64,000 nucleotides of DNA, taken from NCBI RefSeq assembly GCF_030547245.1, contig NZ_JAUOQT010000010.1, positions 18,192 through 82,191 on the forward strand, given 5' to 3'. Of the stretch, positions 1 through 8,838 are shown in pieces. The notes beneath the pieces were generated by a model. It had not been told where the DNA came from. It ran no database searches and saw only the letters and a list, made by a program, of their open reading frames with translations. The DNA is from Oceanihabitans sp. 2_MG-2023 (lineage in GTDB: Bacteria; Bacteroidota; Bacteroidia; Flavobacteriales; Flavobacteriaceae). Within the stretch, counting starts at the first letter, position 1; every line of letters starts with the position of its first letter. A program made the position numbers and the translations under genes.

Positions 1-36
1 AGTAAGTGATTTCACTTGCAAGTTGAATTTAGCACT

Positions 37-1509
37 ATGATTAAAAACAAAATATTAAACTTCATAAATTCAGATAAAGATACGCCACTACTAGCAGGAT
101 TAATATGTGGTTTGTATCCTTTATTATATTTTTATTCTAACTACTTTTTTTCTAAAAACTCACTAGAACAATTTGCAACCTTTTTTCTTTTATTTGTGGG
201 GGTTTCCGTTTTTGTTTTTACCATTTCTTATTTTATCTTTAATAGATTACCCGCTTTAAAAAAGTATAAAAAACATTTGCTTTTTGTTCTTGTAATTATT
301 GTTGTTGCTACATTTTTATCTCAAATTATTTATTTCAAACTAATGAAGAAGGCTTTAGTTCTTATCTATATTCTTGCCTTTTTATTATCCTTTAAGTTTT
401 ACAAATCCTACAAGAAGCTTTTAGTATTAGTAGTACTAATGTGTATTTTTCCTTTTTGTAAAATTGTAATTTCTTTATATGATTCTTTTAAACCATTAAG
501 CTGGCAAGAACAACCAGATGCTATTGAAAATGTGGAGCTAACAAAAACACCAAATATTTACTTAATACAGCCAGATGGTTATGTTAGTAAAGAGGTTTTA
601 AGCCAGGCGCCATATAATTCGGAAAGTGAAATATATAATTGGCTAGAAACAGAAGGCTTTAAAGTATATCCCGATTTTAGAAGCAATTATCCAGCTACTT
701 TGACCTCTAATGCATCCATGTTTAGTATGAAACATCACTATTTTGGTGAATATATTTTTCCTTCACTAGAAATGCTAAATGCACGAGATGTTATAAGTGG
801 TGAAAATCCGGTTATTTCTATTTTGGACAAGAATAATTATAGTACATTTTTGGTTGTTGAAAATGAATATTTTCAACACAATAATAGTGATCAAAAGTAT
901 GATTATAGAAATATTAGCCTAAAGGAAATACCGCTTTTTAGTCATGGTGGAAATGTCGAAAAAGATGTTTTAGTCGATTTAAAGGAAATGATGAAAATAG
1001 ATGCTTCTAATCCAAAATTCTTCTTTGTAGAAAAATTAATGCCGCATCACGTTATACTTTATGATGATATTACAGATGTAGAAATCGAAAGAGAATGGTA
1101 TTTAAGTAGAATTAAGGAGGCCAATTTATGGTTAAAAAAAACGATCAATCATATAGCTATTCAAGACCCGGATGCTATTGTAATAGTAATTGCAGATCAT
1201 GGAGGAATGCTTGGTTTAGATAACTTTACGGAAAAATATAATAGTATTCAAAATATGAATTCTATTTTTTCTTCATTATTAGCTATAAAATGGAATGGTA
1301 ATTTAGTAGGAGATGAAGATGTGAAATTAAAATCCAATGTTAATTTGTTCCGAGTTTTGTTTTCAGTGTTAAGTGAAGATGAAACCTACCTAAATAATCT
1401 AGAAGAAGATGAAAGCTATTACCTAGATAATAAAAACGGTATATTCCGTAAGCCACAGCAAGCAATAAAAAGTAATGGCGATTATAATTTAATAAAGGAG
1501 GGAAACTAA
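37..1509 (+). CDS. Membrane-anchored sulfatase-fold hydrolase/transferase
   Basis: The first third has about four to five hydrophobic membrane segments. From about residue 172 a periplasmic alkaline-phosphatase/sulfatase-type domain follows, opening with NIYLIQPDGY and closing with the metal-site motif IVIVIADHGG near residue 385. The family includes LTA synthase-like phosphotransferases and sulfatases that modify cell-surface glycans, which fits the neighbouring flippase and glycosyltransferases. I start it at the ATG at 37; a TTG 21 bases upstream is also in frame but adds no membrane segment. The exact substrate cannot be told from sequence. The formylglycine-type CxPxR nucleophile motif of classical sulfatases is not seen, so a phosphotransferase is at least as likely as a sulfatase. 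Confidence 0.75.
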   Translation: MIKNKILNFINSDKDTPLLAGLICGLYPLLYFYSNYFFSKNSLEQFATFFLLFVGVSVFVFTISYFIFNRLPALKKYKKHLLFVLVIIVVATFLSQIIYFKLMKKALVLIYILAFLLSFKFYKSYKKLLVLVVLMCIFPFCKIVISLYDSFKPLSWQEQPDAIENVELTKTPNIYLIQPDGYVSKEVLSQAPYNSESEIYNWLETEGFKVYPDFRSNYPATLTSNASMFSMKHHYFGEYIFPSLEMLNARDVISGENPVISILDKNNYSTFLVVENEYFQHNNSDQKYDYRNISLKEIPLFSHGGNVEKDVLVDLKEMMKIDASNPKFFFVEKLMPHHVILYDDITDVEIEREWYLSRIKEANLWLKKTINHIAIQDPDAIVIVIADHGGMLGLDNFTEKYNSIQNMNSIFSSLLAIKWNGNLVGDEDVKLKSNVNLFRVLFSVLSEDETYLNNLEEDESYYLDNKNGIFRKPQQAIKSNGDYNLIKEGN

Positions 1510-1579
1510 ACTTCAAAGCGGTTAAATTACATAAATAGCTTTTAAATTAGTAAATTCAGCTTTCTAAAAAAACGCAGTA

Positions 1580-2554
1580 ATTATTTTCACGATACATAAA
1601 TATAAACCGGGGCATAAAGCACTTTGGGATCGTTTTATAACGAAAGCCAAAAATGCTACTTTTCTATTTCATAGAGACTTTATAGAATACCATGAAGATC
1701 GATTTAACGATTACTCGATACTTGTTTTTAAAAAAGAAAAACTCATAGCTGTTTTACCTGCTAACTTTGTAGGGAATAAAATATACTCGCATCAAGGTTT
1801 AACGTATGGCGGAATGGTAGTTTTAGAAACCATAAAACTAAAAGAGTTTGCCGACTGTTTAAAAGCAGCCTTAAGTTTTTATAAAAAAAATGGGTTTGAA
1901 AGTATACAGCTAAAAGAGCTTCCTTCTTTTTATAGTTTGGTGCCAAATGATGAAATGCAGTATTTGTCTTTTATTTTGAAAGCAGATCTGATTCGTAGAG
2001 ATACGCTTTCGGTTTTAAATGTGCAGCAAAAACCAAAGCCATCTAAAGATAGAATTGCAGGAAATAAAAGAGCTTTAAAAAATAATTTGGTAGTGGAAGA
2101 AGTAGAAACGTTCGATGCTTTTTGGAATACGATTCTCGTACCAAATTTAAATGCGAAGCATGAAGCGCAACCAGTTCATAGTTTAGCAGAAATTACATAT
2201 TTAAAGCGTAAGTTTCCAAAACAAATTAGACAATTTAACGTGTATAAGAACGATGAAATTGTTGCTGGAACTACTATTTTTGAAACAAAATATGTTGCGC
2301 ATTCCCAATACATTTCTGGTAATGAAGATAAAAATATAATAGGAAGTTTAGATTTTTTACATCTATATTTGATGCAGGAAGTCTTTGCCGATAAAGCTTA
2401 TTTTGATTTCGGAATCTCGAATGAAAACCAAAGCAAAAATATAAATCAAGGATTGCAATACTGGAAAGAAGGTTTTGGAGCAAGAACCATTACGCAAGAC
2501 TTTTACCAAATAGATTTAAAAAATATTAATAACCTTGATGCTATTTTTATATGA
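1580..2554 (+). CDS. FemAB/GNAT-like acyltransferase, non-canonical start
   Basis: The protein resembles the FemAB-related GNAT acyltransferases found beside sugar aminotransferases in flavobacterial polysaccharide loci, where they probably acylate an amino sugar. The only in-frame ATG is at 1814, but the frame is open from 1568. The roughly 78 codons before that ATG encode convincing family sequence: KALWDRF, then [12 protein letters not shown], then AVLPANF, then [10 protein letters not shown] see no ATG, GTG or TTG in frame before 1814, so translation probably begins at ATT 1580 or 1583, or at ATA 1592. The 3' end overlaps the next gene by 4 bases (ATGA), so the two are translationally coupled. 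If 1814 were the true start, the protein would lose the N-terminal half of its first acyltransferase domain. Confidence 0.7.
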   Translation: MIFTIHKYKPGHKALWDRFITKAKNATFLFHRDFIEYHEDRFNDYSILVFKKEKLIAVLPANFVGNKIYSHQGLTYGGMVVLETIKLKEFADCLKAALSFYKKNGFESIQLKELPSFYSLVPNDEMQYLSFILKADLIRRDTLSVLNVQQKPKPSKDRIAGNKRALKNNLVVEEVETFDAFWNTILVPNLNAKHEAQPVHSLAEITYLKRKFPKQIRQFNVYKNDEIVAGTTIFETKYVAHSQYISGNEDKNIIGSLDFLHLYLMQEVFADKAYFDFGISNENQSKNINQGLQYWKEGFGARTITQDFYQIDLKNINNLDAIFI

Positions 2555-3651
2555 TTAAGTTTCTAGACTTACATAAAATTAATGCACGTTTTGAAATGCA
2601 GTTTCAAGAACAGTTTCAACAGTTTTTAAATTCTGGTTACTATGTTTTAGGCAAGCAAGTAACAGCTTTTGAAACCAACTTTGCAAACTATTGCGGTGCC
2701 AAACATTGTGTTGGAACAAGTAATGGCTTAGATGCATTAATTTTAATATTTAAGGCCTATAAAGAACTTGACCTATTACAAGATAATGACGAGGTTATTG
2801 TGCCTGCAAACACATATATAGCAAGTATCATATCGGTAATGCAAGCTGGATTAAAACCGATTTTTGTAGAACCAGACCTAAACACTTATAATATTTCTGT
2901 CACTAATATTGAAAAGCAAATAACACCAAAAACAAAAGCGATTCTTGCGGTACATTTATACGGACAAATAGCAGATATGGAACGTATTAATATACTTGCA
3001 AAAAAGCATGATATATTAGTTGTCGAAGATGCAGCACAAGCACATGGTGCAGTGTATGAAAACAACAAAAAAGCGGGAAATTTAAGTGATGCTGCAGCCT
3101 TTAGTTTTTATCCGAGTAAAAATCTTGGTGCTTTAGGTGATGCAGGAGCAGTTACTACAAATAATACTGCTTTAGCAGAAGTGATTAAAAAAATAAGAAA
3201 CTACGGTGCTTCCAAAAAATATGTAAATGAACTAATCGGATTTAATAATAGATTGGACGAAATTCAAGCCGCATTTTTAAATGTAAAACTTCCAACGTTA
3301 GATGCAGATAATGAAATTAGAAGACAGGTAGCAAAGCGCTATATTGCTGAAGTTAATAACGAAAAAGTAATACTTCCGTTTTATAATAATTCTAACAATC
3401 ATGTGTTTCATGTGTTTGTAGTTTTAGTAGAAAATAGAGACCATTTTATAAATTATTTAGATCAACATCAAATAGAAACTTTAATGCATTATCCTATTGC
3501 GCCCCATAAACAAGAGGCATTTAAAGCATTTGAGTCATTAGAATTGCCAATAACAGAAGAAATTCATAAAAACATTGTAAGTTTACCTATGAGTCCTGTT
3601 CTTACAGCTGACGAGGTAACGCAAGTTATTAAAATTTTAAACGGCTATTAA
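2551..3651 (+). CDS. DegT/DnrJ/EryC1/StrS sugar aminotransferase
   Basis: This is a PLP-dependent aminotransferase of nucleotide sugars, 366 residues, the usual family length. The PLP-binding lysine is K190 in [15 protein letters not shown], and the cofactor-contacting aspartate is D160 in [11 protein letters not shown]. The N-terminal FLDLHKIN and the GKQVTAFE segment resemble the FdtB/QdtB group, which convert dTDP-3-keto-6-deoxyhexose to the 3-amino sugar. The presence of an FdtA/QdtA-type isomerase at 7501 in the same locus supports that role. It overlaps the upstream acyltransferase by 4 bases. Whether the product has galacto or gluco configuration (Fuc3N or Qui3N) cannot be read from sequence. 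Confidence 0.88.
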   Translation: MIKFLDLHKINARFEMQFQEQFQQFLNSGYYVLGKQVTAFETNFANYCGAKHCVGTSNGLDALILIFKAYKELDLLQDNDEVIVPANTYIASIISVMQAGLKPIFVEPDLNTYNISVTNIEKQITPKTKAILAVHLYGQIADMERINILAKKHDILVVEDAAQAHGAVYENNKKAGNLSDAAAFSFYPSKNLGALGDAGAVTTNNTALAEVIKKIRNYGASKKYVNELIGFNNRLDEIQAAFLNVKLPTLDADNEIRRQVAKRYIAEVNNEKVILPFYNNSNNHVFHVFVVLVENRDHFINYLDQHQIETLMHYPIAPHKQEAFKAFESLELPITEEIHKNIVSLPMSPVLTADEVTQVIKILNGY

Positions 3652-3741
3652 TTGAAAATATTTCGACCTACATTTTATCTAAAAAAAATATATGCAAATG
3701 CTTCCTCTATACGCAATAAATCAAAACGTGTAAACCGATGA
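3652..3741 (+). CDS. Candidate 29-residue micro-ORF
   Basis: A TTG codon directly follows the TAA of the aminotransferase and opens a 30-codon frame that ends in a TGA overlapping the ATG of the flippase (ATGA). The packing without spare bases on either side is what a real coupled small gene would look like. The predicted peptide is basic (eight Lys/Arg) and has no recognisable domain. It may equally be chance or the remnant of a larger gene. Confidence 0.25.
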   Translation: MKIFRPTFYLKKIYANASSIRNKSKRVNR

Positions 3742-5048
3742 AGCGCGTATTAAATTATATAAACTCTAATGTTTTATTTAAAGTTGCTTCGCTAAACTCT
3801 GCGGCAGTTTTAACTAAAATACTTACGGGTTTTTTAACCTCTAAAGCTATTGCTTATTTTATAGGAGCAGAAGGAATGGCTTTAATTGGGAATTTGCGTA
3901 ATTTTTTACATTCCGCACAATCCATTTCTATTCTTGGGCTTTATAACGGCGTGGTTAAATATGTGGCAGAGTTTAAAGACAATGCTTTAGAATTAAGTAA
4001 AACCTTATCGACCGTCTTTTACTTAGGTTTTATATCTACTTTTCTGGTTTCTTTTTTAAGTTATTTTAATGCAGAACATATCAATAACTATCTTTTTCCA
4101 GCATATAATAATTATGCGTATGTAATTAAAATATTTGCAATTGCATTACCTTTCTATGCGTTGAATATGTTCGCTTTCTCCATTTTAAATGGGTTTTCCA
4201 AATATAGAATCATTCTTATTATTAGTATTATTGGTCAAGTTTTAGGAGCGCTTATAACGATTGTTTTAATTTGGTTAAATAAAATAGACGGCGCCTTAAT
4301 TGCTATTGTAATTGCGGAGTCTTTAATTTTATTAATTACTCTGGTTGGTATTTTAAATCATCGAAACTTAATGCCGCTAGTAAAGGTTAAGAGTATAAGT
4401 TTTTCTTCTATTAAAAAATTAAGCTCATATTCGGTAATGGCATTGTTTTCTGCAATAATTTTACCTCTTGTAGCAATTGCAGTTCGTACTTATATTATAG
4501 ATAATGTTAGTCCTCAAGCTGCTGGTTTTTGGGAAGCAATGACACGAATATCAAAGTATTATTTAATGTTTGTAAGTTCTTTGTTAACCTTATATATTTT
4601 ACCTCGTTTGTCTGAAATAGATAACGTTAAAGAATTTAGAAAAGAAGTTTTTGGGTTTTATAAAACGATAATCCCCATTTTTGCGGTAGGTTTAGTTATT
4701 ATTTATTTCCTTAGATCGTATATTGTTGCAATTGTTTTTACTGCCGAATTTAAACCCGTAGAAGATTTGTTTTTTTGGCAACTACTAGGTGATTTTGTTA
4801 AGATTTTATCCATTGTAATAGCCTATCAGTTTTTAGCAAAAAATATGTTTTGGCACTATATAATAACCGAAGCGTTTTCTGTACTATTAATGTATTTAGC
4901 GAACATATATTTTATTGACTTGTATGGTGTAAAAGGGGCAGCAATAGCTCACTTTGTTAATTACCTTATTTACTATGTGGTAATCTTATTAATCTTTAGT
5001 TCTTCGTTGTTTGGTGTTATTCCTGATGTAGATGAAGCTAATGACTAG
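3738..5048 (+). CDS. wzx: O-antigen flippase (Wzx family)
   Basis: This polytopic inner-membrane protein of 436 residues has about twelve hydrophobic segments, the normal size for MATE/MOP-superfamily polysaccharide flippases. It begins with the conserved region containing SLNSAAVLTKILTGF and GAEGMALIGNL, which matches the Bacteroidota O-antigen translocase subgroup. Its role would be to flip undecaprenyl-diphosphate-linked repeat units across the inner membrane. It sits in the polysaccharide cluster between an aminotransferase and the glycosyltransferases. No Wzy polymerase is visible in the window; it may lie to the left. Confidence 0.88.
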   Translation: MKRVLNYINSNVLFKVASLNSAAVLTKILTGFLTSKAIAYFIGAEGMALIGNLRNFLHSAQSISILGLYNGVVKYVAEFKDNALELSKTLSTVFYLGFISTFLVSFLSYFNAEHINNYLFPAYNNYAYVIKIFAIALPFYALNMFAFSILNGFSKYRIILIISIIGQVLGALITIVLIWLNKIDGALIAIVIAESLILLITLVGILNHRNLMPLVKVKSISFSSIKKLSSYSVMALFSAIILPLVAIAVRTYIIDNVSPQAAGFWEAMTRISKYYLMFVSSLLTLYILPRLSEIDNVKEFRKEVFGFYKTIIPIFAVGLVIIYFLRSYIVAIVFTAEFKPVEDLFFWQLLGDFVKILSIVIAYQFLAKNMFWHYIITEAFSVLLMYLANIYFIDLYGVKGAAIAHFVNYLIYYVVILLIFSSSLFGVIPDVDEAND

Positions 5049-5090
5049 TACGTTTTTTTTTTTTTCTGAATTGTATTTTTTACTATTAGA

Positions 5091-5252
5091 ATGAAAGAAG
5101 TTCGTTTTAGATCCTATCCATCTTCAGTTGAAATAGAGAATACCTTTATTTGCTTCGAAGGAAAGGTTTTGCCTGAAAATGTTATACTAAGAGGCGCTTT
5201 AGTGAAAAGGATAAGGACATTAATTTAGCGCGTTATAGACCAAGCTTCTAAA
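5091..5252 (+). CDS. Orphan 53-residue ORF, possible gene remnant
   Basis: Between the flippase and the convergent glycosyltransferase an ATG frame of 53 codons reads through SYPSSVEIENTFICFEGK and LPENVILRGALVKRI. The composition looks protein-like rather than random, but I recognise no family. Its last 28 bases overlap the 3' end of the minus-strand glycosyltransferase. A T13 homopolymer lies just upstream at about 5053-5065. It may be a decayed remnant of a larger gene or spurious. Confidence 0.25.
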
Positions 5253-6367
5253 TACTTTTTAGCTATTAAAACGTAATGATGTTCTTTTTCAATAAAAGCT
5301 CTAGCGTTTTTAGAAATTTCAGCAATTTTCTCCGGATGTAGAATTAGCCATTCTAATTTTTCTGCAATTTTTTTAGCATCTGGTAAGGCATTTATAGCAA
5401 TAGTATCTTCTTCAATATGATAATAATCTAACCATTCTTGTTCTGCTCCAGTAAAAACCACTTTTCCTTTTGCCATTGCTTCTAAGGCGTTATAACCTTG
5501 GTCATAAGCAAATACTTGATCCAGAAGGATATGAGCAGAATTATAAGATTTTATATATTCGGAATACGGAAGGCTTCTAGCTTCAATAATCTCAATTTTT
5601 GAGGGATATTTATCTTTAATTATTTGTAATGCTTCATCAAATAAATCATTACCTTTTTTGTAGTAATTCTTGTCATTTATGCCATGAAAAATTACAATCT
5701 TATTTGTAATGTTTATGGGCTCTACTTTTACTTTATCTGTGTTTATGGGGTTCGGTATTAAGCCAATATATTTATTGTCATTACGCATTGGTAAATGATA
5801 ATCTAAGTCGCTTGAAATTACGCCTTGAATGTTTTTAAAAACATAATCATGTAATTTTTTAAAAGGTTTTGTACGCCATTTTAATACATTCCAGTAATTA
5901 GCTTTAGAGACTTTATTGTTTTCATACGGAGTAAAAATGGAGTATCTAAACTTTTTGTCAAAAGCATAATTTACACTGATATAATCGGTACCACAAGACA
6001 GTAAAAACACTTTTTTATTATGTTTGAAAAGGTGTTGTAATAATGTGATCTCTAATTTCGGAATTGTACAAAAAGGGTTTTCATTTATTAATTGGACAAC
6101 ATCAAAATTAACAAGCTTACTTTTGTGTTTGTTAATTTGCCTTTTCGTACTTAAAGAAGTAATATCTATTGCTGTTAATTTATAGATGATTTTTTTTGCT
6201 AAAAGTAGAATCCCTTTGTTATACGCGTTTTTTAAATAAATATCGACAGGATAATTTTTAAAGTCATCACCAAAACCGGCAATAGTAACTTGTGCTCCAA
6301 GCGATTCTAACCCTTCTTTTAAAGAATTATGTAATCTACTATATTCTCCTATTAATAAAATTTTCAT
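5225..6367 (-). CDS. Glycosyltransferase, GT-B fold
   Basis: This 380-residue protein opens with MKILLIGEYSRLHNSLKEGL, a Rossmann-type strand typical of GT-B glycosyltransferases. The C-terminal half contains a nucleotide-sugar-binding domain with VIFHGINDKNYYKKGND and the acceptor/donor-site region ALEAMAKGKVVFTGAEQEWL, which matches the GT4 E-x7-E neighbourhood. It would add a sugar to the lipid-linked repeat unit at the cytoplasmic face. Its start is 9 bases from the opposite-strand feature region of the next glycosyltransferase, so the two share a divergent promoter region. Confidence 0.8.
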   Translation of the reverse strand: MKILLIGEYSRLHNSLKEGLESLGAQVTIAGFGDDFKNYPVDIYLKNAYNKGILLLAKKIIYKLTAIDITSLSTKRQINKHKSKLVNFDVVQLINENPFCTIPKLEITLLQHLFKHNKKVFLLSCGTDYISVNYAFDKKFRYSIFTPYENNKVSKANYWNVLKWRTKPFKKLHDYVFKNIQGVISSDLDYHLPMRNDNKYIGLIPNPINTDKVKVEPINITNKIVIFHGINDKNYYKKGNDLFDEALQIIKDKYPSKIEIIEARSLPYSEYIKSYNSAHILLDQVFAYDQGYNALEAMAKGKVVFTGAEQEWLDYYHIEEDTIAINALPDAKKIAEKLEWLILHPEKIAEISKNARAFIEKEHHYVLIAKKYLEAWSITR

Positions 6368-6371
6368 TTAC

Positions 6372-6379
6372 TATCTTTG
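6372..6379 (+). promoter_or_regulatory. -7 promoter box TATCTTTG
   Basis: TATCTTTG matches the Bacteroidota sigma-A -7 consensus TAnnTTTG exactly. It would place the transcription start near 6385, just upstream of the TTG at 6398. It therefore argues against using the more upstream TTG at 6377, which lies inside the box. No clean -33 TTG is seen. Confidence 0.5.
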
Positions 6380-6397
6380 GTTTCTAAAAATTTACCC

Positions 6398-7504
6398 TTG
6401 CAAAATAACAATAAAAAAAAGATTTGTGTCGTTACTCCTTCATTAGCTAAAGGAGGAGCAGAAAAATCTTCGGCAACACTTACCACTATTTTGCATAATC
6501 TAGGATATAATGTACATGTGGTAACGCTGTTATCACAAGTAGAATATGAGTATTCTGGTACGCTTTTTAATTTAGGGGAATTTAAAGATAAAAATGATAC
6601 TTTTTTAGGGAAAATAAAAAGATTCCGAAAATTAAAGCAATACTTTAAAGAGCATCATTTTGATTGTATTATCGATAATAGATATCGTATCTTAGCCTAC
6701 AGAGAATATATATTCACAAAATATTTATACAGACATATTCCTGTAATTTATGTACTTCATAATTATGTGCAAGAAAAAACATTTACTCCTTATAAATGGT
6801 TGAATGCGTGGTTGTATAAAAACGAAACATTTACGGCGGTTTCCGAAGAAATAAATCAGAAATTTAAAAAAGAATTTCAAATTAAAAAGATGCATACTAT
6901 TTATAATGCATTTGATTTTGAGGATATAGAAAGAAAGGCTTTAGATTTCAATGTGGTTGAAGCAGAAAAGAGTACGTATATTATTTATTACGGACGGATA
7001 GACGATGAACACAAGAATTTAAAACTTTTATTAAATGGATATAAAGCATCCAAATTGCCAACCCAAAACATTAAATTATGGATTCTCGGTAATGGTGAAG
7101 ATCTAAATGAAATAATAACATACACAAAAAAAATACAATTAGAAACACATGTGGTATTTAAGGGGTTTACCGCAAATCCGTATCCGTATGTTAAAAATGC
7201 TTTGTTTACTATGCTTACAAGTAGACACGAAGGTTTCCCTATGGTAATTCCAGAATCGTTAGCATTAGCAACTCCAGTAATTTCTGTGAACTGTAATTCT
7301 GGGCCAAGAGAAGTAATACAAAATAAGGTAAATGGATTGTTAGTAGAAAATTATGACATAAATGCACTAGCGGAAGCTATGGATAGTTTTATATTTGACA
7401 AAACATTGTATCAACACTGTAAAGCAAATGCAAAACAAAGTGTTGCTAGGTTTTCTATAGAGAAGATTTCTAAGAATTGGAAAAAAATAATTGAAAGTAC
7501 ATGA
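6398..7504 (+). CDS. GT4-family glycosyltransferase
   Basis: This is a retaining GT-B glycosyltransferase of about 368 residues. The N-terminal domain begins ICVVTPSLAKGGAEKSSA, with the GGAE loop typical of GT4 enzymes. The C-terminal domain has IIYYGRIDDEHKNLKLLL and the E-x7-E region HEGFPMVIPESLALATPVI. It most likely extends the surface polysaccharide repeat. I prefer the TTG at 6398, directly before QNNNKKKICVV, because a good -7 promoter box overlaps the earlier in-frame TTG at 6377. Its TGA overlaps the ATG of the isomerase gene by 4 bases, showing one operon. Confidence 0.85.
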   Translation: MQNNNKKKICVVTPSLAKGGAEKSSATLTTILHNLGYNVHVVTLLSQVEYEYSGTLFNLGEFKDKNDTFLGKIKRFRKLKQYFKEHHFDCIIDNRYRILAYREYIFTKYLYRHIPVIYVLHNYVQEKTFTPYKWLNAWLYKNETFTAVSEEINQKFKKEFQIKKMHTIYNAFDFEDIERKALDFNVVEAEKSTYIIYYGRIDDEHKNLKLLLNGYKASKLPTQNIKLWILGNGEDLNEIITYTKKIQLETHVVFKGFTANPYPYVKNALFTMLTSRHEGFPMVIPESLALATPVISVNCNSGPREVIQNKVNGLLVENYDINALAEAMDSFIFDKTLYQHCKANAKQSVARFSIEKISKNWKKIIEST

Positions 7505-7914
7505 GTCATACTATTATAAAAGATATTAAAATTATTGATATACCTCGAATTGCCGATAGTAGAGGTAATCTAGCTGTTATAGAGAAAGATTGTACTCCTT
7601 TTGAGATTAAAAGAGTGTATTATTTATATGATGTGCCCAGTGATGCATATCGAGGTGGTCATGCACATAAAGAGCAATTAGAATTCTTGGTTGCCTTAAG
7701 TGGTAGTTTTACTGTGATTCTAGATGATGGAAAACAAAAACAATCTATTACACTTAATAAGCCAAATAAAGGGTTGTTAATTCCAACAGGGATTTGGCGT
7801 GAGCTGGAAGATTTTTCTTCCGGATCTGTTTGTTTGGTGTTAGCTTCAGATGTTTTTGAAGAGAGCGATTACATTCGAGAATACAAAGACTTCGAGTTAT
7901 TTAAACGGACTTAA
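7501..7914 (+). CDS. Sugar 3,4-ketoisomerase (FdtA/QdtA, WxcM-like cupin)
   Basis: This 137-residue single-domain cupin matches the FdtA/QdtA family, which isomerises dTDP-4-keto-6-deoxyglucose to the 3-keto sugar. Visible family signatures are IADSRGNLAVIE near the N-terminus, KRVYYLYDVP, then RGGHAHKEQLEFLVALSG, which carries the catalytic-site histidines, and VLASDVFEESDYIREY at the C-terminus. The product is the substrate expected by the aminotransferase at 2551. It is translationally coupled to the preceding glycosyltransferase (ATGA). Its last 18 bases overlap the end of the convergent GT2 gene. Confidence 0.9.
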   Translation: MSHTIIKDIKIIDIPRIADSRGNLAVIEKDCTPFEIKRVYYLYDVPSDAYRGGHAHKEQLEFLVALSGSFTVILDDGKQKQSITLNKPNKGLLIPTGIWRELEDFSSGSVCLVLASDVFEESDYIREYKDFELFKRT

Positions 7915-8835
7915 ATTAACGTGAAACTGTCGTAGTACTTTTTGTGTTTTCATTAAAAACAATAAAGTGCTTTTATTGCAACTAAGTATAAAACGTTGTT
8001 TTGCATTTAAATTACGCTTGTTTAAATGCTTTAAATAAAAATCCATCTTCTCTTTATTACCTACAAGTTTGTATTGCAAAGCAATAGAAAATCTATTGAA
8101 ATCTAGATATTTTTTTAAAGAAGGATTGTTTTTAGCAGCTTCTTCATATACATCTAAATCTAAAAACTGTCTTAAATTGGTATTGGCATTAGAAATTCTG
8201 TTATCTGCATGTAAGTTATAAACGGCAGTAACATTATTGTTAAAAGCTATTGGATGTTGTATCGCTATTTTCATCCATAAATCGGTGTCTTCTCCAGCGC
8301 CAAGTGTAATTTTTTCATCAAAGCCATTAAAGGCCTCCAATGTTTTTTTAGGAACCATTACTGCAGATGTCCATGCAACACAGCTAAATTGACTGGATTT
8401 AAAATAGTCCTTAACAATACCATTCCATGCATTAGGAATGTCTATATAATCGGATTCTAAAGCGATTTCACCCATTTTTTTTACATATGCATTTGCATAT
8501 AAACCACAGTTAGGGAAATCTTCTTGTAATTTTTTAAGTTGTGCTAAATGGTTGTTTAACCATAAGTCATCAGCATCTATAAAAGCAATATAAGCTGCAG
8601 TTGCTTTTTCTATTCCATAGTTTCTAGCATGTGCAACACCTTGGTTTTTTATCGTAAATATTTGTATTCTAGAATCGTTAAAAGTATCTAATAGTTTTAA
8701 ACTCGCATCCGTAGAACCATCATTAACCACAATAATTTCAAAATCTTGAAATGTTTGCTCAAGTACACTTTTTATTGTGTTGACAATAAAGTGTTCTTTG
8801 TTGTATAATGGAATTACTATGGAGAAAAATGGCAT
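7897..8835 (-). CDS. GT2-family glycosyltransferase
   Basis: This GT-A glycosyltransferase of 312 residues begins FSIVIPLYNKEHFIVNTIKS and carries VNDGSTD followed by AFIDADDLW, the DxD-type metal/nucleotide-sugar site of the GT2 family. A family-typical W/ED pattern appears in TLGAGEDTDLWMKIA. It is soluble or peripherally membrane-bound and would transfer a sugar in repeat-unit assembly. It lies 3 bases downstream of the next GT2 gene, so the two form a minus-strand pair. Confidence 0.87.
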   Translation of the reverse strand: MPFFSIVIPLYNKEHFIVNTIKSVLEQTFQDFEIIVVNDGSTDASLKLLDTFNDSRIQIFTIKNQGVAHARNYGIEKATAAYIAFIDADDLWLNNHLAQLKKLQEDFPNCGLYANAYVKKMGEIALESDYIDIPNAWNGIVKDYFKSSQFSCVAWTSAVMVPKKTLEAFNGFDEKITLGAGEDTDLWMKIAIQHPIAFNNNVTAVYNLHADNRISNANTNLRQFLDLDVYEEAAKNNPSLKKYLDFNRFSIALQYKLVGNKEKMDFYLKHLNKRNLNAKQRFILSCNKSTLLFLMKTQKVLRQFHVNLSPFK

Positions 8836-8838
8836 TTA

